This document shows positions 27,662-35,498 of a DNA stretch of 64,000 bases, one piece after another. Origin of the DNA: Pontibacter burrus (GTDB taxonomy: Bacteria > Bacteroidota > Bacteroidia > Cytophagales > Hymenobacteraceae); assembly GCF_010686685.1 (NCBI RefSeq), contig NZ_JAAGWD010000003.1:434001-498000 (forward strand). The letters are read 5' to 3'. A program made the position numbers and the translations under genes. Below the pieces are notes generated by a model. It did not search any database, was not told where the DNA came from, and saw only the letters and a program-made list of their open reading frames with translations. Numbering within the stretch: position 1 is the stretch's first letter; each line of letters opens with the position of its first letter.

Positions 27662-28441
27662 ATGAAGCAACCGCGACAGGTAAGTATATTTTTGCTAGTG
27701 CTCTGGCTGTTGGCCGCCCCATTGGGTGTTGCTGCAAGCGAGAGCACTGAGCAGCTCCTGAAAAAAGCGGAACAACTCATGGTTAGCTACCGCGACAGCG
27801 AAGCGCTGGCGATGTATGAAGAAGTACTGCAGGCAGTACCTGATAACTATACTGCTTTGTGTAAAGCCAGCTTCCTGCGGTGCCGCATGGGAGAACGCAT
27901 CACAGACGAAGGAACCAGGATTGCATTTTACAGCAAGGCAAAAGAATATGCGGCCAGAGCCTATAGTTTGAAACCAGCCGATGCCGATGCAAACTATGTT
28001 ATGGCGCTTTCTTTAGGTGCCATGGCAATGGTTTCGGGACCTAAGCAAAGGCTGACAGGCATTAACCAGATGAAATCATTTTTAGATGCAGCGCTGGCAA
28101 GTAACAGCAAACATGCCGATTCGTGGCATTTACTGGCACGATGGAACTATAAAATGGCGAACCTGAACTTTGCCGAGTCTGTAGCAGCTAAAATGATGTT
28201 CGGTGGCGTATGTGATGAAGCCTCTAACCAGAAAGCTATAGAAGCCCTGCAAACGGCTATAAAGTATAACCCGAATAACATCCAGTACTATTTCGATCTG
28301 GCGATGATTTATAAGGACCTGAAACAGAATGATGCTTTTACGGGAACACTGGAACAAGCTTTAGCTCTTGAAGTAACTACACGTGACGAACTTGAGCTAT
28401 CGCGACGCTGCAGGATAATGCTACAACAGTATCAGAAATAG
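27662..28441 (+). CDS. Exported TPR-repeat protein
   Basis: 259 residues with a signal peptide (VSIFLLVLWLLAAPLGVAAS). The mature protein is helical with TPR-like units (LLKKAEQLMVSYRDSEALAMYEEVLQ; AAKEYAARAYSLKPADADANYVMA; AIEALQTAIKYNPNNIQYYFDLAMIYKDL). TPR modules mediate protein-protein contacts, and no enzymatic motif is seen. It lies 49 bp after parC on the same strand, so it may be read from that operon, but it ends in its own terminator. A second TPR gene follows. Confidence 0.82.
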   Translation: MKQPRQVSIFLLVLWLLAAPLGVAASESTEQLLKKAEQLMVSYRDSEALAMYEEVLQAVPDNYTALCKASFLRCRMGERITDEGTRIAFYSKAKEYAARAYSLKPADADANYVMALSLGAMAMVSGPKQRLTGINQMKSFLDAALASNSKHADSWHLLARWNYKMANLNFAESVAAKMMFGGVCDEASNQKAIEALQTAIKYNPNNIQYYFDLAMIYKDLKQNDAFTGTLEQALALEVTTRDELELSRRCRIMLQQYQK

Positions 28442-28461
28442 GCATTGAGTATAAAAGTTTT

Positions 28462-28493
28462 AAAAGCCTGCTGCAGATTTGTAGCAGGCTTTT
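28462..28493 (+). terminator. Rho-independent terminator after the first TPR gene
   Basis: A perfect 11-bp stem (AAAAGCCTGCT / AGCAGGCTTTT) with a 10-nt loop followed by CTTTT; 20 bp past the stop codon. Confidence 0.8.
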
Positions 28494-28555
28494 CTTTTAC
28501 GGCTATAGGTACCAACATTAATAATTCCATAAATATTATCTAATTTAGCGCACCT

Positions 28556-29671
28556 ATGCAAGGTCGGAACTATAGCGCATTTTCATTCATTAGCAGGGCT
28601 GGACGGCTTTTGTCGTTTGCGCTGCTGGTTTATGCTACGGGCTGCAATATGGAGCGGGGTACCGGCGAACGCATGGTAGACCTGCAGCATGTAACCGATG
28701 ACGAAGACGCCCAGTTAAGTAACCTGGATGCAGCTATTTCCCGGAACAAACAGGATGCAAGTTTATACGCCCGGCGTGCAAAAGTGCTCATCAGGCGTCA
28801 GGAATATGAGAAGGCGTTAAGCGATGCCAACAGCGCCATCGGGCTAAATGAGAGCAACATGGGTTACTTGTTTCTGAAAGCGCAGGTTTTACGTTCTCTG
28901 GGCAAGCCCAATGAAGCTTTAAAACTTGCTTTACAGGCAGAGCGCAATTCGTATCAGAATGCTTCGCTGTATACTTTGCTGAGCGACCTTTACTTGCAGT
29001 TAAAACAGCCGAATGAGGCTGGTAAAGCTGCACGAAAAGCATTGGAATTCGATCCGAATAACGGCTATGCCTTATACTTTAAAGGAAAAGCTTCCGCTGC
29101 TATTGGCGATACCACACGTGCACTTGCCAACTATAGATTAGCTGTAGCAGAAGAGCCCGATTTACTTGAAGCGCAGCGTGAACTGGCAGGCGCCTTGGTC
29201 TTTAAACATCAGTTCGAAGATGCCAAACCACAGCTTAGGAAAGTGAAAGCGCTGTTGCCGAAAGATGGGCTGGTTTGGTTTTACCAGGGTGTTTACTATC
29301 AGTTGCAGCAAAAGCCAGACAGTGCCTTATGGAGCTACAGCCAAGCATTAAAATTAGCAGATACCCTGCAGGTGGCCCATGCCAGAACAGGCATCCTGTT
29401 GTATAGCCGCTACGATTATGCAGGTGCTATTTCACATTTAGAAAAAGCAATTGAAGGCAACCAGAAGAATATTAAGTATATTTCGGCGCTTGCGAATGCT
29501 TATGAACGAACCGGACAGAATCTGAACGCGTTAGAGCAGTATCAGCGTGTCATTGCACTGCAGCCTGATCATGCCCTGGCAAACCAGAGCATCAATAGGT
29601 TAAAAGCTAAACTTACACGGCCTGTTCCTTTTGTAAGACGCGATACAATAGAGTACTTACAAAGCAGATAA
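28556..29671 (+). CDS. TPR-repeat lipoprotein
   Basis: 371 residues. The N-terminal hydrophobic stretch (LLSFALLVYATGC) ends in a lipobox ATGC, so it is likely a lipoprotein. At least eight TPR-like units follow (ISRNKQDASLYARRAKVLIRRQEYEKALSDANSAI; GNQKNIKYISALANAYERTGQNLNALEQYQRVI). Such lipoproteins in Bacteroidota act as scaffolds at the outer membrane; the partner is unknown. It lies only 27 bp upstream of thrS, so it probably shares a transcript with the translation operon, an odd coupling. Confidence 0.82.
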   Translation: MQGRNYSAFSFISRAGRLLSFALLVYATGCNMERGTGERMVDLQHVTDDEDAQLSNLDAAISRNKQDASLYARRAKVLIRRQEYEKALSDANSAIGLNESNMGYLFLKAQVLRSLGKPNEALKLALQAERNSYQNASLYTLLSDLYLQLKQPNEAGKAARKALEFDPNNGYALYFKGKASAAIGDTTRALANYRLAVAEEPDLLEAQRELAGALVFKHQFEDAKPQLRKVKALLPKDGLVWFYQGVYYQLQQKPDSALWSYSQALKLADTLQVAHARTGILLYSRYDYAGAISHLEKAIEGNQKNIKYISALANAYERTGQNLNALEQYQRVIALQPDHALANQSINRLKAKLTRPVPFVRRDTIEYLQSR

Positions 29672-29698
29672 TAATATCACGAGTCAATAAAACTATAC

Positions 29699-31636
29699 AT
29701 GATCAACATTACATTACCAGATGGCTCTGTTCGCCAGTATCCGAAAGGGGTAACGAGCTACGAGATTGCACTGAGCATTAGCGAAGGTCTTGCACGTAAC
29801 GTGCTTGCAGCAAAAGTGAATGATACCGTGTGGGATGCTACGCGCCCTATTACGGAAGATGCTACGGTGCAACTTCTCACCTGGAACGATGATCTCGGTA
29901 AAAACGCCTTCTGGCACTCGTCGGCACACTTGCTGGCGGAGGCCCTGGAAGAATTATACCCTGGAGTTAAATTCGGTATTGGTCCCCCGGTAGAGAACGG
30001 GTTCTATTACGATGTTGACCTAGGTGACCGTACATTCTCGCAGGATGATTTTGCCAAAGTAGAGCAGAAGATGCTGGAGCTGGCACGTAATAAAAGTGAG
30101 TTTAAGCGCCGCGAAGTATCCAAAGCCGAAGCTACAGAGTACTTTACCCAAAAAGGCGATGAATATAAACTGGACCTTATCAAAGATCTGGAAGACGGTA
30201 GTATCACGTTTTACGAGCAGGGTAACTTCGTAGATCTTTGCCGCGGACCGCATATCCCGAATACAGGATTTATTAAAGCTGCCAAACTGATGAACGTGGC
30301 TGGTGCTTACTGGCGTGGCGACGAGTCCAAAAAGCAACTGACCCGTATTTATGGCGTTACTTTCCCAAAGCAGAAGGAGCTGACAGAATACCTGGAGCGT
30401 CTGGAAGAAGCCAAGAAGCGCGACCACCGCAAGCTGGGCAAGGAGCTGGAACTGTTCGCTTTCTCTGAGAAGGTTGGTTTAGGGCTGCCGTTGTGGTTGC
30501 CTAAAGGTACCTTGCTACGTGAGCGTCTGGAGCAGTTTATGCGTAAAGCGCAGGTTAAAGCCGGCTACCAGCCGGTTGTTACACCACACATTGGCAGCAA
30601 GGAACTATACATTACATCCGGCCACTACGAGAAGTATGGTGCCGACTCGTTCCAGCCGATCAAGACGCCGAACGAGAACGAAGAGTTCCTGCTGAAGCCG
30701 ATGAACTGTCCGCACCACTGCGAGATTTATAAAACACGTCCGCGCTCTTACAAAGAGCTTCCGGTTCGCCTGGCCGAATTTGGTACTGTGTACCGTTATG
30801 AGCAAAGCGGAGAGCTGCATGGTTTAACCCGTGTGCGTGGCTTTACGCAGGATGATGCGCACATTTTCTGCCGCCCGGATCAGGTTAAGGAAGAATTCAT
30901 AAAAGTTATTGACCTGGTGCTTTACGTATTTAAGGCGCTTGGCTTTGAGGATTATACTGCCCAGATCTCCCTTCGTGACCCAGAGAATAAGAGTAAGTAT
31001 ATTGGTACTGACGAAGTTTGGGAAAAAGCGGAAAGCGCTATTATTGAAGCTGCCGCCGAGAAAGGCTTACGTACTGTAACCGAACTGGGCGAGGCTGCGT
31101 TTTACGGACCTAAGCTCGACTTTATGGTGCGCGATGCCCTAGGCCGTAAGTGGCAGTTGGGAACTATTCAGGTAGATTATAACTTACCAGAAAGATTCCA
31201 GCTGGAATACATTGGTGCTGATAACCAGAAACATCGCCCTGTAATGATTCACCGTGCACCATTTGGGTCGCTGGAGCGTTTTGTGGCAGTTCTGATCGAG
31301 CACTGCGGCGGTAATTTCCCGCTGTGGTTGAGTCCTGAGCAGTTTGCCATTCTGCCGATATCAGAAAAATATCACGATTTTGCACAGCAAGTGTATGACC
31401 GTCTGGCAGAACAGGACATCAGAGGTTTTGTAGATAACCGCGATGAGAAGATCGGACGCAAGATACGCGATGCAGAAGTGCGCAAGGTACCTTATATGCT
31501 GATTGTAGGAGAGAAGGAGCAGGAAGAAAATGCTGTTTCTGTACGCAAACACGGTGAGGGCGACCTGGGCTCGATGAAGGTAGATGATTTTATCTCCTTG
31601 TTTCAGAGTAAAATTGCTGAAATACTGAACAATTAA
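29699..31636 (+). CDS. thrS: Threonyl-tRNA synthetase
   Basis: 645 residues. TGS domain at the N-terminus ([21 protein letters not shown]), editing domain ([33 protein letters not shown]) with the metal-binding His residues, then a class II catalytic core ([35 protein letters not shown]) and anticodon-binding domain ([24 protein letters not shown]). It charges tRNA-Thr and removes mischarged Ser. It heads the classical thrS-infC-rpmI-rplT cluster. No clear promoter precedes it apart from the TPR gene; in several bacteria thrS is autoregulated by a leader, which I do not see here. Confidence 0.98.
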   Translation: MINITLPDGSVRQYPKGVTSYEIALSISEGLARNVLAAKVNDTVWDATRPITEDATVQLLTWNDDLGKNAFWHSSAHLLAEALEELYPGVKFGIGPPVENGFYYDVDLGDRTFSQDDFAKVEQKMLELARNKSEFKRREVSKAEATEYFTQKGDEYKLDLIKDLEDGSITFYEQGNFVDLCRGPHIPNTGFIKAAKLMNVAGAYWRGDESKKQLTRIYGVTFPKQKELTEYLERLEEAKKRDHRKLGKELELFAFSEKVGLGLPLWLPKGTLLRERLEQFMRKAQVKAGYQPVVTPHIGSKELYITSGHYEKYGADSFQPIKTPNENEEFLLKPMNCPHHCEIYKTRPRSYKELPVRLAEFGTVYRYEQSGELHGLTRVRGFTQDDAHIFCRPDQVKEEFIKVIDLVLYVFKALGFEDYTAQISLRDPENKSKYIGTDEVWEKAESAIIEAAAEKGLRTVTELGEAAFYGPKLDFMVRDALGRKWQLGTIQVDYNLPERFQLEYIGADNQKHRPVMIHRAPFGSLERFVAVLIEHCGGNFPLWLSPEQFAILPISEKYHDFAQQVYDRLAEQDIRGFVDNRDEKIGRKIRDAEVRKVPYMLIVGEKEQEENAVSVRKHGEGDLGSMKVDDFISLFQSKIAEILNN

Positions 31637-31700
31637 GAAAAGAATTTTCTTTTTGATAGATTAATTGCGATATTCGCACCCTGATTATTAAAATAAATTA

Positions 31701-31716
31701 AGGAGGTAAAACTATA
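31701..31716 (+). promoter_or_regulatory. Strong Shine-Dalgarno before an AUA start of infC
   Basis: AGGAGG at 31701-31706 is followed after 7 nt by ATA at 31714-31716, which is in frame with infC. The gene starts checked elsewhere in this window do not show such a complete ribosome-binding site, fitting the phylum's usual lack of Shine-Dalgarno use. Together they point to ATA as the start. The ATA also falls within an AACTATAG word. Confidence 0.65.
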
Positions 31717-32277
31717 GCTACGCAAAACAGGCGCTTTATCCCACGCGGAAAGGTGGAAGAGCCATACAAAGTCAATGATAAGATTACTGCCCGAGAGGTA
31801 AGACTCGTTGGAGACAATGTAGAGCAGGGAGTATTCCAGACAAGGGATGCTCAGAGAATTGCAAATGAGCAGAATCTTGACCTGGTTGAGATTTCTCCTA
31901 CTGCCAACCCACCCGTATGCCGTATCATCGACTACTCGAAATTTAAGTACGAGCAGAAGAAAAAGACCCGTGAGATGAAGGCGAAGGCGCAGAAGGTAGT
32001 GGTGAAGGAGATCCGTTTCGGTCCTAACACCGATGACCACGATTTCGAGTTTAAACTGAAGCACGCGAGGTCTTTCCTGGAAAGTGGCTTTAAGATTAAA
32101 TCTTATGTGCACTTTGTTGGTAGAACTATCGTGTTTAAAGAGCGTGGCGAAATCCTGCTGCTTAAGTTTGCTCAGGCGCTTGAAGATGTAGCGAAGGTAG
32201 AGCAGTTGCCAAAGCTGGAAGGAAAAAGAATGTTCCTGATGCTGGCACCAAAAGTTGCAGCTCCTGCTAAAAAGTAA
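31714..32277 (+). CDS. infC: Translation initiation factor IF-3
   Basis: About 188 residues if read from ATA at 31714 ([13 protein letters not shown]...), matching the N-terminus expected of IF-3 in relatives; starting at the GTG 31753 would drop 13 conserved residues ([12 protein letters not shown]). The two IF-3 domains are clear: [12 protein letters not shown] and [20 protein letters not shown], then [20 protein letters not shown] in the C-domain. IF-3 proofreads start codons; E. coli infC also starts at a non-canonical AUU to allow autorepression, and AUA would work the same way. The gene follows thrS by 77 bp and is followed by rpmI and rplT. Confidence 0.95.
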   Translation: MATQNRRFIPRGKVEEPYKVNDKITAREVRLVGDNVEQGVFQTRDAQRIANEQNLDLVEISPTANPPVCRIIDYSKFKYEQKKKTREMKAKAQKVVVKEIRFGPNTDDHDFEFKLKHARSFLESGFKIKSYVHFVGRTIVFKERGEILLLKFAQALEDVAKVEQLPKLEGKRMFLMLAPKVAAPAKK

Positions 32278-32300
32278 TTTGTTTAATCAATTATATACAC

Positions 32301-32495
32301 ATGCCTAAAGTTAAAACTAAATCTGGTGCAAAGAAGCGTTTTTCTTTGACAGGTACTGGCAAAATTAAGCGTAAGCACGCTTACAAAAGCCACATCCTGA
32401 CCAAGAAGACGACAAAGCAGAAGCGTAATCTAACGCACACTGGCCTGGTTAGCTCAGCTGACACAGACAGAGTGAAATTGATGCTTCAAATCTAA
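32301..32495 (+). CDS. rpmI: Ribosomal protein L35
   Basis: 64 residues: [22 protein letters not shown] and [16 protein letters not shown], the L35 consensus. Basic, small, full length. It is 23 bp after infC. Its stop codon is followed directly by a degenerate octamer repeat. Confidence 0.97.
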   Translation: MPKVKTKSGAKKRFSLTGTGKIKRKHAYKSHILTKKTTKQKRNLTHTGLVSSADTDRVKLMLQI

Positions 32496-32526
32496 TTCCA
32501 GGAATTAGAAGGTTAATTAATTAGTA
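32495..32526. repeat. Degenerate octamer repeat after rpmI
   Basis: Four 8-bp units in phase from the last base of the stop codon: ATTCCAGG, AATTAGAA, GGTTAATT, AATTAGTA. More decayed than the copies at 2112, 12540 and 19821, but with the same period and shared words (AATTAGAA, and ATTCCAGG close to AATTCAGG). Confidence 0.5.
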
Positions 32527-32527
32527 T

Positions 32528-32548
32528 AAACCCAGTGTCTGGTTTTTT
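32528..32548 (+). terminator. Weak hairpin with T-run between rpmI and rplT
   Basis: A short CCAG/CTGG stem with loop TGT is followed by TTTTTT. The stem is only 4-5 bp, so it could be a partial attenuator or nothing. Confidence 0.25.
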
Positions 32549-32591
32549 GAAGATTAAAGATTTAATCACCAGCCGCTAAAACTGTAAAAAA

Positions 32592-32936
32592 ATGCCTAGA
32601 TCGGTAAACGTCGTAGCAGCACGACACAGAAGAAAGAAAATAATGAAAATGGCCAAAGGTTACTTTGGCCGTCGTAAGAACGTTTGGACAGTAGCGAAAA
32701 ACGCTGTTGAAAAAGGTTTAACTTACGCTTACCGCGACAGAAAGCAGAAGAAAAGAGACTTCCGCGCACTTTGGATCCAGCGTATCAACGCAGGTGCACG
32801 CGAGCACGGTTTGTCTTATTCAGCTTTAATGGGCGCCCTTAAAAAGGCTAACATCGACCTGAACCGCAAAGTACTTGCTGACCTGGCGATGAACCACCCG
32901 GAAGCTTTCAAGAGCATCGTTGATAAAGTAAAGTAA
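32592..32936 (+). CDS. rplT: Ribosomal protein L20
   Basis: 114 residues with [22 protein letters not shown] and the [23 protein letters not shown] signature. Full length for the family. L20 binds 23S rRNA and, in other bacteria, represses its own operon. It is the last gene of the thrS-infC-rpmI-rplT cluster and is followed by a strong terminator. Confidence 0.97.
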   Translation: MPRSVNVVAARHRRKKIMKMAKGYFGRRKNVWTVAKNAVEKGLTYAYRDRKQKKRDFRALWIQRINAGAREHGLSYSALMGALKKANIDLNRKVLADLAMNHPEAFKSIVDKVK

Positions 32937-32958
32937 TTTACTTCGCAATATAATCCTT

Positions 32959-32988
32959 AAAAGGCTTAGCTTCGGCTAAGCCTTTTTT
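32959..32988 (+). terminator. Terminator of the thrS-rplT operon
   Basis: A perfect 12-bp stem AAAAGGCTTAGC / GCTAAGCCTTTT with a TTCG tetraloop and a continuing T-run, 22 bp past the rplT stop. Confidence 0.92.
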
Positions 32989-33151
32989 GTTTGGCTATAG
33001 TTGCCAGAGCTTCTCGAGGCATAAGTAGAACAGGTTTAGCTCACCTGATTATAGTTTACCAGAGCTATAGTATAAGCTATAATTTTACTAAATTTGCCCG
33101 TTGCTTTGGCAGCATTGCTCCCTAATCCCTTTTTACTACAAAATAAAACCA

Positions 33152-33670
33152 ATGAAAAACCTCATCTTCACACTGGCATTGCTATGTGCCGTGTTCAGTG
33201 CGCAGGCACAACAGCCTGCGCCTCAAAAACCATCAAAAGAGTTAGTACAGTTCTTTTCCGGCAAGTGGACCGGCGAAGGGCAGTTCTCGAGTGGCAAGCC
33301 CATTGCTGCTACCCTCGATTTTAGTTTGGCCCTTGATAGCAGCTGGTTGATGCACCACCACACCGATTTAGCTCCTAATACCTATAAGGCTACGTCGTGG
33401 TGGGGTTCCGATCCGGAAACAGGCACTTTTGTAGCGTACATTTTCGATAACTATAGCGGACACCGTAAATTCCAGAGTGAAGGCTTCGGAGATGGAAAGC
33501 TGGTACTTACCACGCAACAGCCTCATCCTAAGTTTGGTATCATGTGGCAGCACTTTATCTACGAAAAGCTTTCTGCTGATTCTTTTAAAATGACTTATGA
33601 AGTCAGCCGCGATGGCAAAGAGTGGCGAATGGTCGATTATCTTATTTTTAAGAGATCTGTAAAAGCATAG
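33152..33670 (+). CDS. DUF1579-type secreted protein
   Basis: 172 residues from ATG 33152 with signal peptide (NLIFTLALLCAVFSAQAQ). Mature features: FFSGKWTGEGQFSSGKP, WLMHHHTDLAPN, TYKATSWWGSDPETG, IMWQHFIYEKLSADSFKMTYEVSRDGKEW, typical of DUF1579, a predicted lipocalin-like beta-barrel that may bind a small ligand. A TAAATTTG box at 33089-33096 might be its -7 element, but no TTTG is seen at the right distance. Upstream DNA has repeated CTATAG words. Confidence 0.78.
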   Translation: MKNLIFTLALLCAVFSAQAQQPAPQKPSKELVQFFSGKWTGEGQFSSGKPIAATLDFSLALDSSWLMHHHTDLAPNTYKATSWWGSDPETGTFVAYIFDNYSGHRKFQSEGFGDGKLVLTTQQPHPKFGIMWQHFIYEKLSADSFKMTYEVSRDGKEWRMVDYLIFKRSVKA

Positions 33671-33686
33671 ATTGTTGCTAAACTAT

Positions 33687-33733
33687 AAAAGCGCTGGTTC
33701 TACTCAGATTAGGGAGGTAGAACCAGCGCTTTT
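33687..33733. terminator. Bidirectional terminator between DUF1579 and Gre-factor genes
   Basis: A 17-bp perfect stem (AAAAGCGCTGGTTCTAC / GTAGAACCAGCGCTTTT) with a 13-nt loop and A/T runs on either side, so it acts in both directions. Confidence 0.9.
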
Positions 33734-33748
33734 TTATGTAGTACTGGT

Positions 33749-34267
33749 TTAAACGTAACTGATGTTTGTTACTTTCACGGTTTCTTCATCACGGCCTAAT
33801 TTTATAGTTAGCGTCTGTCCGGCTTTGGCGCCTGTTACTGCCCGCGCAATAGGAGCCACAAAGGCAATAAGGCCTTCTTCTACAGATGCTTCGTCCACTC
33901 CAACTATAGTAAAGGTTCGGTGTTTGCCGGGATGTTTCCCCTTTATAGTTTCCAGGGTTACGGTAGCCCCGAAGCGAACCTGGTCTGCAGGCTGATCTTT
34001 TGTATCAATTACTTTTGCAGTAGCTATTCGGGAGGTGAGCGCCGCAATTCTGCCATTCAGTATCGTTAACTGGCGGGTTCTTTCGGCTTCGTTTTCACGG
34101 TTTGCTTCTGCCTGGCTGCGTTCTGCTTCCAGTTCGGTAAGCTCGTTGCGTAATAGCTCCAGCCCGCGGGGCGTTACATAGTTGTTTACCCCAGCAGGCA
34201 ACGCAGCCCTGGGCGGAATGATCGGGGCTTCCCCGGAGTCGTCTTCTTTTACAAATGCTCTGCTCAT
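33749..34267 (-). CDS. GreA/GreB family transcription elongation factor
   Basis: 172 residues. After a variable 35-residue N-terminus comes NYVTPRGLELLRNELTELEAER and a long Glu/Arg-rich coiled coil (ERSQAEANRENEAERTRQL), then the C-terminal FKBP-like domain (VRFGATVTLETIKGK, VGVDEASVEEGLIAFVAPIARA, AGQTLTIKLGRDEETVKVTNI). Such factors insert a coiled-coil tip into the RNA polymerase secondary channel to rescue backtracked complexes. The N-terminal extension makes it a variant rather than plain GreA. It is 44 bp from, and on the same strand as, the DAC-like gene, so they may form an operon. Confidence 0.85.
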   Translation of the reverse strand: MSRAFVKEDDSGEAPIIPPRAALPAGVNNYVTPRGLELLRNELTELEAERSQAEANRENEAERTRQLTILNGRIAALTSRIATAKVIDTKDQPADQVRFGATVTLETIKGKHPGKHRTFTIVGVDEASVEEGLIAFVAPIARAVTGAKAGQTLTIKLGRDEETVKVTNISYV

Positions 34268-34311
34268 GCCACTAAGAACGCAGCCTGTAAAAGCGAGTTA
34301 CAAACTATAAA

Positions 34312-35451
34312 CTATAGCAGCAGTGTATCTATCAGGTGGGCATGTACCATTTGCCTGTGCTGCGTCCACGAGAAGATTGTAAAACGCCCGTCCTGAGACG
34401 CGACCAACCCAAGGGCATCGCGCTGATCGTGTACAAACTGGGCGACTGATAAATGTCGTGTGCCACCAATCTGAGCAGGGTGTACTTGCTTTTCTTCATT
34501 TCCAACTATAGGTTCTGTCAGAAGCAGCTCATCTACAGGCTTGCTGCCAGTAGCTCTTCCGATTTTAGCACCAAAAGCCAGCAGGTTATAGTTGTTCGTA
34601 ATAATTGTAGCGCCATCGATGGCAGTTAAGCCGGCGAGTGCATCCACTTCTCTTTTTAAAGCCTCAAACCAGGTGCCGTTAGCTTTTTCTTCCTCCTCAT
34701 GCGCTACCAGTTGGGCAAGCCCGGTTACCGAATTTGTAATGGCATAAAGCATTGGTTTGATGATAGAACGCTGCCAGTTATCAGTTCCAGAAGGAACAAT
34801 CAGCAGGGAACCACCACGCTTATGCGCCCGCATTGATACCGCCAGCTGCACCAGCACATTGGCGGCTATGTCCTTTAGTGGGGTGTTAAAATCAAGCAGA
34901 GAAGTCAGAATACCAGGGCAATCCTCTATTATGACACTTTTCTCGTCTATAAACTTAATCTGGTCGCCCTGCAGCACGGCAACGTTGGCATACTTACCAA
35001 AGCCTTCCAGCCGCCGGTGTTTTATAACCAGCAAACCTGGTTCCGATACATCCACCACAAAGCTTAAGCTTGGTATAGCGCGCGTGGTACCCCAGATGTA
35101 TAGTTCGCCATCTTCCTGCCATACGCCGGTATGTATGCCTGGCCGTTCAACTCCAGGGGCAAGCTTTGTAAGTATAGCTGGTTTTAATGGCAGGCGCTGC
35201 TGAAACAGAACCGGTTGGTCAGCCAGATCGGGTGGTAGAAAAGCCAGCGATATTTTAATAATGTGGCCTTCCTCACGCTGTAAGCTGGCCCAGAAAGCTG
35301 TATCAATCAGTTTCTCTATTTGTCTGGCAGTGGGCGCAGGTGCAAGCGTTTTGTCACTGGCTGAGCGCGCAGCAGACAAATGCGAAACAAAGTGCTGTTC
35401 TATAGTTTGGGCTACAGTCTGGGCGGCCTGGTACGTAGTTTTATGCGTCAT
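34312..35451 (-). CDS. DACNV-type sensor with diadenylate cyclase (DAC) domain
   Basis: 379 residues, no signal or transmembrane segment. The C-terminal third carries the DAC signatures known from DisA and CdaA: DGA (279-281, in AIDGATIITNN) and GGTRHLSVA with Thr331-Arg332-His333, followed by a short strand and VASQDGRFTIF in place of the usual S-E-E/E-T-G. These residues bind ATP and metal in diadenylate cyclases, so c-di-AMP synthesis is plausible. The N-terminal part (about 60-240, beta-rich, YGKYANVAVLQGDQIKFID) fits the sensor domain called DACNV in the comparative-genomics literature. Activity is inferred. It lies just upstream of the Gre-factor gene on the same strand. Confidence 0.72.
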   Translation of the reverse strand: MTHKTTYQAAQTVAQTIEQHFVSHLSAARSASDKTLAPAPTARQIEKLIDTAFWASLQREEGHIIKISLAFLPPDLADQPVLFQQRLPLKPAILTKLAPGVERPGIHTGVWQEDGELYIWGTTRAIPSLSFVVDVSEPGLLVIKHRRLEGFGKYANVAVLQGDQIKFIDEKSVIIEDCPGILTSLLDFNTPLKDIAANVLVQLAVSMRAHKRGGSLLIVPSGTDNWQRSIIKPMLYAITNSVTGLAQLVAHEEEEKANGTWFEALKREVDALAGLTAIDGATIITNNYNLLAFGAKIGRATGSKPVDELLLTEPIVGNEEKQVHPAQIGGTRHLSVAQFVHDQRDALGLVASQDGRFTIFSWTQHRQMVHAHLIDTLLL

Positions 35452-35498
35452 GCTGATAGTACGGTTTGCTGAAAAACAAGTATAGCCAACTATAGTTG

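Noticed and set aside
31633-32112. 159-codon open frame on the minus strand over infC
   Set aside because: Antisense to infC; leucine- and serine-rich shadow sequence with no family features.
33101-33151. N-terminal extension of the DUF1579 protein from TTG
   Set aside because: The signal peptide begins at the ATG 33152.
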